From: JBDTSW01 sp039930945
Lineage (GTDB): Bacteria > Actinomycetota > Thermoleophilia > Solirubrobacterales > 70-9
DNA length: 22,378 nt
Direction of reading: 5' to 3'
Assembly (NCBI GenBank): GCA_039930945.1
Contig: JBDTSW010000024.1
Coordinates: forward strand, 1-22,378
This document shows, one piece after another, positions 13,442 through 21,100 of the stretch (within the stretch, counting starts at the first letter, position 1; each line of letters opens with the position of its first letter). The translations under genes were made by a program, and so were the position numbers. Below the pieces are notes generated by a model. The model made no database searches. It saw only the letters and a program-made list of their open reading frames with translations, and was not told the DNA's origin.

Positions 13442-15757
13442 CTAGCTCTTCGAGCGGGGGCGGGAGCCGGCCCGCTTGGTCCGGGCGGTGCCGGGCGAGG
13501 GCTTTCGCCGCCGCCTGCCGCCGTTCGGCTTCGGCTTGGAGGCGCTGGAGCCCGAGCCCTGCGGCAAGTCGGCGCCGTTGTCGTCGGTCGCGTCGCCCTC
13601 CTTCACGGCCTCCCGAGCCTCCTTGGCCGCCTGGCGCTCGGCGCGCTTGGCGCGCATCTCGACCATCGAGGGACAGTCGTCGTTGAGGCAAAGCTTCCAG
13701 GGTCGCCCGCGGAATCCCTTGACCGTCAGCCGGGGCATCTGCTCGCAGATCGAGCAGCGCTCCTCGAGGCGCCAGAGCTCATAGCCACGGCCCGGCAGCG
13801 GCCCGCTGACCCGGCACGAGTCGGACGACTCGGGGTCGTCCTTGACCCAGCCCTCGCAGCCGTACATGCGCTTGCCGCCCTTGAGCTCGATGATCCGCAG
13901 CCGGTTTGGCGAGCCGTCGTCGTGGCGGCGGCCGGCCTCGGCGCAGACCTTGCAGGGGCCGAGGAACCTGTCCTCGTCCATGCCCGCCCAGATCTGCTTC
14001 GCCAGGTCCTCCTTCTGCTCCTCCAGGTCCTTGGTGGTCGCGTGCAGCATCTCGCGGCTGATCCGCAGCACGTCCTCCTTCGAGGTGTTTCCGGCGGCGA
14101 TCTCGTCCATGTCGTGCTCGAGTTCGGCCGTCATCTCCGGCGTCGCCATCCGCGGCACGTAGGAGTGGAACGCCTTGTACAGCGCGATCCCTGTCTCCGA
14201 GGGCTCGGGAGGGTTGGAGAAGACGTAGCCGCGGTCATACAGCTTCTGGATGATGTCGGCTCGGGTCGCCTTGGTGCCGAGCCCGCGCTCCTCCATCAAC
14301 TCGATCAGCTTGCCCTGGCTGATCCGCGAGGGCGGCTGGGTCTCCTTGTCGACGATCCAGGGATCGCCGTCGAGCTCGAGGCTCTGGCCACGGGCGAGCT
14401 TGGGGATCTCGTCGTCGGCGGAGCGGGCGTAGGTGTAGATCGAGGCGAAGCCGGGATCGACCACGACCGACCCGCGGACGAAGTACGTCTCCGGGCCGGC
14501 CTCGATGTCGGCGCGGGTGGACTCGGTGATCATCGGCGGCGAGAAGGTGGCGAGGAAGCGGCGCACGACGAGTTCGTAGACACGGCGCTTCGGGCCCTCG
14601 AGGGCGTTGGGATAGATGGCCTGCGTCGGGTAGATCGGCGGGTGGTCGGTGGTCTCCTTGCGGCCCCGGGTCGGCTGCAGCTCGCCGTCGAGCAGGCCAG
14701 CGGCGGCCTCGAAGTCCGGGATCCGGACCAGCGAGGAGACCAGCTCACGGGAGTTCAGGGAGCGCGGGTAGACCGTGTTGTCGGTCCGCGGGTAGGAGAT
14801 GAACCCGTCCATGTAGAGGTCCTCGGCGATCCGCATCGCGGCGGCGGGGGTGATCCCGAGCCGACTGGACGCGTCGGTGGTGAAGGCGGTTGTGTTCAGG
14901 GGTGTCGGCGGCTTGCGGGTGTTGCGGCGCGAGCTCACCTCCTTGACGACGCCGGGGCCCTTCGTCTGATCGAGCGCCGCGTCGGCCTCGGACCGCTCCC
15001 AAAACTTGTCGGTCGTGTGGTGGGCCTCGAAGGCGCCGTCGGGATGCGCGAAGCGCGCCAGCAGCTCCCAGAAGGGCTTCGCCACGTGGGCGCGACGCTC
15101 GAGCTCGCGCTCGACGATCAGGGCCAGGGTCGGGCTCTGCACCCGCCCCACCGAGAGGAAGTTGGAGCCGAAGCGGCGGGTGGCGAGCGAGACCGCCCGG
15201 GTCAGGGTCGCGCCCCAGATCAGGTCGATGTCCTGGCGGGCGGCGCCGGCGAAGGCGAGGTCATAGGAGAGGTCGTCGAGCTCGGAGAAGGCGCGCTCGA
15301 TCTCCTCCTTGGTCAGCGCCGAGTAGCGGGCGCGGTCGACCGGGGGCCGGGCTTCGAGGGTGTCGGGCACTACATCAGGGTTCGATTCGAGAACCTGCTC
15401 GAGCGCCTCGAGGCCGATCAGCTCGCCCTCGCGGTCGTAGTCGGTGGCGATCACGATCGAGGCGGCGTCCTTGGCCGCTTTGCGGACCGCCTTGACGACG
15501 TTCTTGTCGGTCGCCTCCTTGATCAGCTCGGCGTCGATCAGCTCGTGCAGGTCGGTCTCCTGCCAGTTCGAGAAGCCCTCCGGGAACGCCGGGCTGACGA
15601 CGTGGCCCTTGAGGCCGATCGCCAGGTGATCGCCCGCGGAATCGCTCCACTCATAGAACGGCACCTTGTAGCTGGCGCCGTCGTTGGTGGACCCTCCGCT
15701 GAGGATCTCGGCGATCTTCTTCGCGGAGTTGTTCTTCTCGGTGATGATCAATCGCAT
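13442..15757 (-). CDS. topA: type IA DNA topoisomerase, archaeal TopA type
   Basis: A 771-residue topoisomerase I that relaxes negative supercoils. The Toprim domain has Glu7 (LIITEKNNSAKKIAEIL) and Asp106-x-Asp108-x-Glu110 (ATDYDREGEL). The catalytic tyrosine is Tyr322 in GFISYPRTDNTVYP. RGLGTKATRADIIQKLYDRG (~491-510) is the conserved DNA-gate segment. Two four-cysteine zinc ribbons follow: Cys602/605/634/648 and Cys668/671/690/695, then a Lys/Arg-rich tail of ~70 residues. The N-terminus (IITEKNNSAKK rather than the bacterial LVIVESPAKAKTI) and the SYPRTDNTVYP box are those of archaeal TopA as I know them, so this looks like a gene of archaeal descent in an actinobacterium. The ATG at 15757 has no strong ribosome site; a TACTCT -10 box lies 13 nt upstream. 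Confidence 0.93.
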   Translation of the reverse strand: MRLIITEKNNSAKKIAEILSGGSTNDGASYKVPFYEWSDSAGDHLAIGLKGHVVSPAFPEGFSNWQETDLHELIDAELIKEATDKNVVKAVRKAAKDAASIVIATDYDREGELIGLEALEQVLESNPDVVPDTLEARPPVDRARYSALTKEEIERAFSELDDLSYDLAFAGAARQDIDLIWGATLTRAVSLATRRFGSNFLSVGRVQSPTLALIVERELERRAHVAKPFWELLARFAHPDGAFEAHHTTDKFWERSEADAALDQTKGPGVVKEVSSRRNTRKPPTPLNTTAFTTDASSRLGITPAAAMRIAEDLYMDGFISYPRTDNTVYPRSLNSRELVSSLVRIPDFEAAAGLLDGELQPTRGRKETTDHPPIYPTQAIYPNALEGPKRRVYELVVRRFLATFSPPMITESTRADIEAGPETYFVRGSVVVDPGFASIYTYARSADDEIPKLARGQSLELDGDPWIVDKETQPPSRISQGKLIELMEERGLGTKATRADIIQKLYDRGYVFSNPPEPSETGIALYKAFHSYVPRMATPEMTAELEHDMDEIAAGNTSKEDVLRISREMLHATTKDLEEQKEDLAKQIWAGMDEDRFLGPCKVCAEAGRRHDDGSPNRLRIIELKGGKRMYGCEGWVKDDPESSDSCRVSGPLPGRGYELWRLEERCSICEQMPRLTVKGFRGRPWKLCLNDDCPSMVEMRAKRAERQAAKEAREAVKEGDATDDNGADLPQGSGSSASKPKPNGGRRRRKPSPGTARTKRAGSRPRSKS

Positions 15758-15770
15758 CTGGAGCGGCGCG

Positions 15771-15776
15771 AGAGTA
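15771..15776 (-). promoter_or_regulatory. -10 box (TACTCT) of topA
   Basis: On the minus strand TACTCT ends 13 nt before the ATG, predicting a leader of only about 5-7 nt, too short for a normal ribosome site. Confidence 0.35.
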
Positions 15777-15842
15777 GCAGGGGGTTGGGACCGTCCATGC
15801 GAGCTTGCAGCGCGCCGCCTAAAGGCGGCGTTCGGCGTCGTC

Positions 15843-15848
15843 TACCCT
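15843..15848 (+). promoter_or_regulatory. -10 box (TACCCT) of the precorrin-2 dehydrogenase gene
   Basis: TACCCT ends 7 nt before the ATG at 15856. A GGGAG lies in those 7 nt but would be at or before the predicted transcript start, so leaderless translation is more likely than use of that site. Confidence 0.4.
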
Positions 15849-15855
15849 GGGAGCG

Positions 15856-16611
15856 ATGCCCGCCCAGGCCTACGCCGGCAAGGAATGTGTCTGCCAGCTC
15901 CGCAAGGGGATCTGCGATCAATCCTGCGTGCGGCACATGCTCGACACCCCCTTGTACATCGCCTGCCTGCGCCTCTCCGGGCGCCAGTGCCTGGTGGTCG
16001 GCGGCGGCGCGATCGGGCTGGACAAGGTCGAGGGCCTGCTCGCCTGCGACGCCGATGTGGTCCTGGTCGCTCCCGACGCGGTCGCCGAGCTCCAGGCCTA
16101 CGCGGACGAGGGCTCGATCCGCTGGGAGCCGCGCCCCTATTCCGATTCGGATCTCGAGGGCAAGTTCATGGCGATCGCCGCGACCTCGGACACCGAGGTC
16201 AACATCTCCGTCTACGAGGCTGCCGAGCGCCGGGCGATGCTGGTCAACGTCGTCGACGTCCCACCCCTGTGCAACTTCATCCTGCCGGCGATCGTGCGCA
16301 GCGGGCCGCTGGCGATCGCGATCTCCACCGCCGGCGCCTCGCCGGCGCTGGCGAAGCGGATGAAGCGCGAGGTCGCCGAGAGCTTCGGCGAGCCCTACGC
16401 GCGCCTGGCGATGATCCTCAACGACGCTCGCGGCTGGGCCAAGGCGACGCTGCCCACCTACCAGGACCGCAAGCAGTTCTTCGAGGGGATCGTCAACGGC
16501 GACCCCGACCCGATCGAGCTGGTGCGCGAGGGCCGCACCGACGAGGCGGCGGCGCTGGTCGAAGCGGCGAAGCAGTCGCACGGGGCCCGCTTCGCCGCCA
16601 CGCCGCGCTGA
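15856..16611 (+). CDS. precorrin-2 dehydrogenase / sirohydrochlorin ferrochelatase with Cys-rich N-terminal extension
   Basis: A 251-residue member of the Met8/SirC/CysG-N family, which oxidises precorrin-2 to sirohydrochlorin with NAD+ and may insert iron to give siroheme. The Rossmann motif CLVVGGGAIGLDKVEGLL starts at ~45, then VVLVAPDA (~69-76), FMAIAATSDTEVN (~104-116), NVVDVPPLCNFILPAIV (~130-146), and STAGASPALAKRMKREV (~156-172). Family proteins usually begin about 10 residues before the Rossmann glycines; here ~28 extra residues carry Cys11-x-Cys13-x6-Cys20-x3-Cys24, suggestive of a metal or Fe-S site. There is no C-terminal CysG-type methyltransferase. The ATG at 15856 is supported by the -10 box; an ATG at 15937 would remove the cysteines. 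It converges on the TrhA-like gene. Product could serve sulfite/nitrite reductase or cobalamin. Confidence 0.88.
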   Translation: MPAQAYAGKECVCQLRKGICDQSCVRHMLDTPLYIACLRLSGRQCLVVGGGAIGLDKVEGLLACDADVVLVAPDAVAELQAYADEGSIRWEPRPYSDSDLEGKFMAIAATSDTEVNISVYEAAERRAMLVNVVDVPPLCNFILPAIVRSGPLAIAISTAGASPALAKRMKREVAESFGEPYARLAMILNDARGWAKATLPTYQDRKQFFEGIVNGDPDPIELVREGRTDEAAALVEAAKQSHGARFAATPR

Positions 16612-16616
16612 GCGCT

Positions 16617-16639
16617 GCGCCGGCTGCATGCCCCGGCGC
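16617..16639. terminator. GC hairpin between convergent genes
   Basis: A perfect 7-bp stem (GCGCCGG 16617-16623 with CCGGCGC 16633-16639) and 9-nt loop fills most of the 34-bp gap between the precorrin-2 dehydrogenase and TrhA-like stops. There is no T run, so termination is inferred mainly from position. Confidence 0.35.
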
Positions 16640-16645
16640 GTGCGG

Positions 16646-17416
16646 TCAGGCGGCCGGCAGGGCGTAGAAGGCAATCGCAGCGAAGTGGGCGGCGGCGGCG
16701 GCGATCACCAGCACGTGGAAGACCTCGTGGTAGCCGAAGACGGCGGGGCTCGGGTCGGGGCGCTCGACCGCATAGACCACGGCGCCACCCAGGTACAGGG
16801 CGCCGCCGGCGGCGATCAGCAGCGCCGCGCCGAGGCCGGCCTTGGAAACGATCTCGGGGTACGCCACCGCGCCGATCAGCCCGACGGCGCTGTAGACGAT
16901 CGCCGCGACCCACTTCGGGGCGTCGACCCAGATCAACTCGACGACGATCCCGGCGAGGGCGGCGGCCCAGACCGCGATCAGCAGCGCCTTGGCGAAGGTC
17001 CCTTCCAACAACAGCAGCGCGAACGGAGTGATCGAGCCCGCGATCAGCAAGAAGATCATCGTGTGGTCGAGGCGCCGCATCCAGCGGCGGACCTCCGGCC
17101 GCTGCCAGTCGACCCGGTGGTAGAGGGCGCTGACCCCGAACAGGGCCGAGAGGCTGACGGCATAGATCGCGACCGCGACGGTCGCGCGGGTGCCCTCGGC
17201 GGCAGCGATCAGCGCCGTGCCAAGCCCCAGCGAAAGGAAGAAGGCCCACTCGTGGGAAACGCCTCGGCCGCGGGGCTTGACCCTGGCGATCGCCTCGCGG
17301 CCGGCCTCGATCGCAGCGTCACGGTGGGCGACCGCGGCGTCCTTGGCGTCGGCCACCCGCTCGGCAGCTCGTTCGAACCGCTCGCGGGGGCGGCTGTGCT
17401 CCCGCTCGTCGTCCAT
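16646..17416 (-). CDS. hemolysin III / TrhA (PAQR-type) membrane protein
   Basis: A 256-residue member of the hemolysin III (YqfA/TrhA, PAQR superfamily) group. After a charged ~45-residue cytoplasmic N-terminus there are about seven hydrophobic segments. Family markers are HEWAFFLSLGLGTAL at the first helix, FGVSALYHRVDW (the conserved Ser...His), RLDHTMIFLLIAGSITPF, and the C-terminal GYHEVFHVLVIAAAAAHF; the Ser, Asp and His residues would form the metal site known in PAQR proteins. In other bacteria such proteins affect membrane fluidity; haemolysis is historical. The ATG at 17416 is preferred over TTG/ATG at 17425/17422 because a TACCTT -10 box lies 8 nt before it and covers the earlier codon region. 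It is divergent from nrdR. Confidence 0.9.
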   Translation of the reverse strand: MDDEREHSRPRERFERAAERVADAKDAAVAHRDAAIEAGREAIARVKPRGRGVSHEWAFFLSLGLGTALIAAAEGTRATVAVAIYAVSLSALFGVSALYHRVDWQRPEVRRWMRRLDHTMIFLLIAGSITPFALLLLEGTFAKALLIAVWAAALAGIVVELIWVDAPKWVAAIVYSAVGLIGAVAYPEIVSKAGLGAALLIAAGGALYLGGAVVYAVERPDPSPAVFGYHEVFHVLVIAAAAAHFAAIAFYALPAA

Positions 17417-17424
17417 GCCCATCA

Positions 17425-17430
17425 AAGGTA
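17425..17430 (-). promoter_or_regulatory. -10 box (TACCTT) of the TrhA-like gene, likely leaderless
   Basis: On the minus strand TACCTT ends 8 nt before the ATG at 17416, matching the spacing at the other leaderless candidates in this window. Confidence 0.4.
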
Positions 17431-17470
17431 GCCGAACCGCGGGCCGCTGACTGCCGGAAGAGCCGAGGGT

Positions 17471-17486
17471 TGTTGGGAAATAGTGC
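17471..17486. promoter_or_regulatory. probable NrdR box, distal (one good half-site)
   Basis: Against the published NrdR-box consensus aCaCwAtATaTwGtgt, the right half (aaaTAGTGc) matches well and the left half poorly. Its centre is 21 bp, two helical turns, from the proximal box, a spacing usual for tandem NrdR boxes. It overlaps a TTGGGA -35-like hexamer (17473-17478). Confidence 0.35.
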
Positions 17487-17491
17487 GTGTG

Positions 17492-17507
17492 ACGCTACAT
17501 ATGGTGG
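17492..17507. promoter_or_regulatory. probable NrdR box, proximal
   Basis: Read on the minus strand, ccaccatatgtagcgt matches the NrdR consensus at 12 of 16 positions including the central ATAT. It overlaps the TACATA -10-like hexamer at 17496-17501 that pairs with TTGGGA at 17-bp spacing. NrdR binding here would block that promoter and so repress its own operon, the usual NrdR logic. Confidence 0.55.
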
Positions 17508-17538
17508 CGAGGGAGAGAAAGGACAACGCCACCGCTGG

Positions 17539-17544
17539 TAGGCT
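17539..17544 (+). promoter_or_regulatory. second -10 box (TAGGCT) before nrdR
   Basis: TAGGCT ends 8 nt before the nrdR ATG, the same hexamer and spacing as at the GT2 gene at 5399. It would give a leaderless nrdR message from a promoter downstream of the NrdR boxes. Confidence 0.4.
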
Positions 17545-17552
17545 GGTTAGCG

Positions 17553-18113
17553 ATGGATTGTCCCTCCTGCCAGGCCCCCACCCGCGTTCTCGAGAGCCGG
17601 CCGGCCGAGGGCGGCGGGGTAGTGCGCCGACGCCGCTCATGCCCGCAATGCGACCACCGCTTCACCACCTATGAGCGTCGCGAGGCGGCCGGCGCCTATG
17701 TGCGAAAGCGCGGCGGCGAGCGGGCACCGTTCGACCGCGCGAAGCTTCGGGGGGCGCTTTCGCGCGCCGCTCACAAGCGCCCCGTCTCACCCGCGGACGT
17801 GGAGACGATCGTCGGCCGGATCGAGGCCGCGGTGCGAGACGCCGGTGGCGAGCTTGCCACCGAGCGCATCGGCGAGCTCGCCGTGGCTGAGCTGAGGGCG
17901 CTGGACCCCGGCGCCTATCTGCAGTTCCTCGGCGTCTTCGGCGACCTCGCCGACCCCTCCTACGTTCGCTCGGAGCTGGCCCGGCTGCAGCGCCCGCAGT
18001 CCGAAAAGGTCGCTCTTTCCGAGCGCCCGGCGCGGGCCGGTTCCGTCCGGGTTCAGCGCAAGGATCCGCAGCCCACTTCGAAAGCCAGGACGAGGAGAGA
18101 CACCGATGGCTAA
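17553..18113 (+). CDS. nrdR: transcriptional repressor NrdR
   Basis: A 186-residue regulator of ribonucleotide reductase genes that senses dATP/ATP. The N-terminal zinc ribbon is complete: CPSC at 3-6 and CPQCDHRFTTYER at ~31-43, ending in the conserved FTTYER. An ATP-cone follows (~48-138) with VRKRGGERAPFDRAKLRGAL and ALDPGAYLQFLGVFGDLADP. NrdR proteins are usually about 150-160 residues; here a ~35-residue Arg/Lys/Ser-rich tail is added, partly because the frame runs into the next gene. The stop lies 8 bp inside nrdJ, so the two are translationally coupled, as in the nrdRJ operon of Streptomyces. Candidate NrdR boxes lie upstream at 17471-17507. Confidence 0.96.
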   Translation: MDCPSCQAPTRVLESRPAEGGGVVRRRRSCPQCDHRFTTYERREAAGAYVRKRGGERAPFDRAKLRGALSRAAHKRPVSPADVETIVGRIEAAVRDAGGELATERIGELAVAELRALDPGAYLQFLGVFGDLADPSYVRSELARLQRPQSEKVALSERPARAGSVRVQRKDPQPTSKARTRRDTDG

Positions 18114-21100
18114 GACCGCCGCCCAGACCGCAGCAACCGAGCAGGAGGGCCTGACCATCGGGCGGCGCTTCACGACCCCGGGCGTACACCCCTTCGACGA
18201 GATCGAGTGGGAGCTTCGCGACGCCCTCATCGGCGACCCGGCGAGCCCCGCCTTCGAGCAGCGCGGTGTCGAGTTCCCCAAGTCCTGGTCGCAGAACGCG
18301 ACCAACATCGTCGCCCAGAAGTACTTCCGCGGCCGCGTCGGCTCGCCCGAGCGCGAGAGCTCGGTCAAGCAGATGATCTCCCGGGTCGCCGGCACGATCG
18401 CCGCCTGGGGCCGCGAGGGGGGCTACTTCGCGACCGCTGCCGACGGCGACGCCTTCGAGGCGGAGCTGACCCACATCCTGCTTCACCAGAAGGCGGCCTT
18501 CAACAGCCCGGTCTGGTTCAACGTCGGCTTCGAGGAGAACCCGCAGTGCTCGGCCTGCTTCATCCTCTCGGTCGAAGACACGATCGAGTCGATCCTCGAC
18601 TGGAACACCAAGGAGGGCCAGATCTTCCGCGGCGGCTCGGGCTCGGGGATCAACCTCTCCAACATCCGCGGCTCGGTCGAGCACCTGTCGAAGGGGGGCC
18701 TTGCCTCCGGGCCGGTCAGCTTCATGCGCGGCGCCGACGCCTGGGCCGGCACGATCAAGTGCCTTGCCGAGGGCACGGAGGTGATGACGGACGAGGGCCT
18801 GCGGCGGATCGAGGATGTCGGCGCGGGTAATCGGGTGCTGACCCGATTCGGCCCGAAGCCGGTGATCGAGCGACACGCCAACGGAGTCAAGCCGCTTGTC
18901 AAGGTGACGACCGAACTCGGCAACGAGATCACCTGCACCGCCGAGCACCGCTTCCTGGTGCGGGAGCGCTCCGGCGAGACCGTGTGGCGCGAAGCGGGAG
19001 CCATCGAGCCGGACGACTACCTGATCCTGGACCTCGGCCAGGTCGAATACGGACGCCTGCAAGCGCTGGACCCAGTCGCTAGAGGTCATCACAATGAGCG
19101 CGAGCTCGTGCTGCCCCAGGTCTTGCACGAGGACTTCGCCCGCTGGCTCGGATGGCTCTACGGCGACGGAAATGTGACCTCTCGACCCCCAGCGAGCTAC
19201 ATCGGCATGCAGATCGCGAAGGAGGACTCGGACCTCTTCCAGGTCTATCGCGACCTGGTGACCCGGATCTTCGGCGACGAGGCGCACGTATTCGAGAGCC
19301 ACCGGACGGACAAGGCCGATGCCTCCGTTTCCGCGCGCTTGGCATCCACGCAGGTGATCCGATTCCTCGAGGCAAACGACCTGCGAAAGCCGGCGTGCGC
19401 CGAGCTCAGGGTGCCCGAGAAATTGAAGTCATCGCCTCCTGAGGTTCGCGCCGCATTCCTCAGCGGCCTGTTCGAGGCGGATGGAGGAATCTCCGGAAAG
19501 CGCTACCCAACCCTCAGCACGATCTCGCATGAGTTCGCCATCGACGTTCACCGGCTCCTGCTCAGCCTCGGCATCCCTAGCAAGGTTCGCCGCGAAGACG
19601 ATCGCCGGAACGCGTTCGGGAGCCGACCGATCTACACCGTCCGCCTCGTCTCGCTGGCCGGGTCCGCCCGCTTCGAGCAGTTCGTGGGGTTCATCTCGGT
19701 GCGCAAGCGCGAAGCCCTCGCTCGGGCCGTCGAGCGCAGAATGCTGAGCCGTCACGAGACCGACTGGATCATGCCTCACGCCGAGCGCGCGCTCGGCGAA
19801 CTGTGGGAATCGGGCGATCAGCGGCTCCGCAGGGCCATCGCGCCCTACTCACGCTACGCGCGGGCACGGTCTTTGTCAGCACTGCGAGCGACGGAGCTGC
19901 TGAATGAGCACTTCGAGCTGACCGAGACCATCGTGGAGGAGGCCGCCAGTCCCCACACGTACCACACGACCGCCAAGGTCGAGCCCGCCGGGGTCGGCCC
20001 GGTGTTCGACATCACGGTCGAGGATGCACACGAATACCTGATCCACAACACCGTTACGCATAACTCGGGCGGCAAGACACGACGCGCGGCGAAGATGGTG
20101 GTGCTCGACGTCGACCATCCCGACATCGAGGCCTTCATCTGGTGCAAGGCCAAGGAGGAGGACAAGGCCGCGGCCCTGCGCGACGCCGGCTTCGACATGT
20201 CGATCGACGGCGAGGGCTTCACCTCGATCCAGTACCAGAACGCGAACAACTCGGTCCGCGTTACCGACGAGTTCATGGAGGCCGTGGATGCCGGTGAGGA
20301 GTGGGCGCTGACCGCCCGCAACGGTGGCGAGACCACCAAGACCCTCGAGGCTCGCGACCTGATGCGCCAGATCGCCGACGCCGCCTGGCGCTGCGCCGAT
20401 CCGGGCGTCCAGTACGACACCACGATCAACCGCTGGCACACCTCCCCCGAGTCCGGCCGGATCAACGCCTCCAACCCCTGCTCGGAGTACATGCACGTCG
20501 ACGACTCGGCCTGCAACCTGGCCTCGCTCAACCTGATGCGGTTCCGCCGCGAGGATGGCAGCTTCGAGGTCGGCTCCTTCAAGCATGCGGTCGACATCGT
20601 CTTCCTCGCCCAGGAGATCGTCGTCAGCCCGTCGAGCTACCCGACCGAAGGGATCGGCCGAAACGCGCGGGCCTTCCGCCAGCTCGGCCTCGGCTACGCC
20701 AACCTCGGCGCCTTGCTGATGTCCAACGGCCTGCCCTATGACTCCGAGCACGGACGCGCGGTCGCCGCCGCGATCACCGCGCTGATGACCGGGCGCGGGT
20801 ACCGCAGGTCGGCTGAGGTCGCCGCCGCCGTCGGCCCCTACGACGAGTACGAGCTCAACCGCGAGCCCCACAACGCCGTCATGCGGATGCACCGTGACGC
20901 CGCCTATCAGATCGACGACGAGATGATCGAGGACGGCGAGCTGTTGGGCGCCGCCCGCGAGACCTGGGACGACGCGGTCGCCCTCGGGGAGGAGCACGGC
21001 TACCGCAACGCCCAGGCGACGGTTCTGGCCCCCACCGGGACGATCAGCTTCCTGATGGACTGCGACACGACCGGGATCGAGCCGGACTTCTCGCTGGTCA

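Noticed and set aside
13922..16363. 813-codon open frame on the plus strand across topA
   Set aside because: It is antisense to a topoisomerase with every catalytic motif, is Val/Gly/Asp-rich in the way GC-rich antisense frames are, and shows no recognisable motif.
17431..17552. Cobalamin riboswitch before nrdR-nrdJ
   Set aside because: The region is only ~120 bp and shows no B12-box-like GCC-x-CTG element or long leader.
17662..19302. 546-codon open frame on the minus strand over nrdR and nrdJ
   Set aside because: Antisense shadow of two clear genes; low-complexity Arg/Ala composition and no domain.
20041..20052. Alternative intein end at the first His-Asn (IHN followed by Thr)
   Set aside because: Cutting there would leave extra residues before SGGKTRRAAKM in NrdJ; the second His-Asn followed by Ser restores the family sequence and fits block F.
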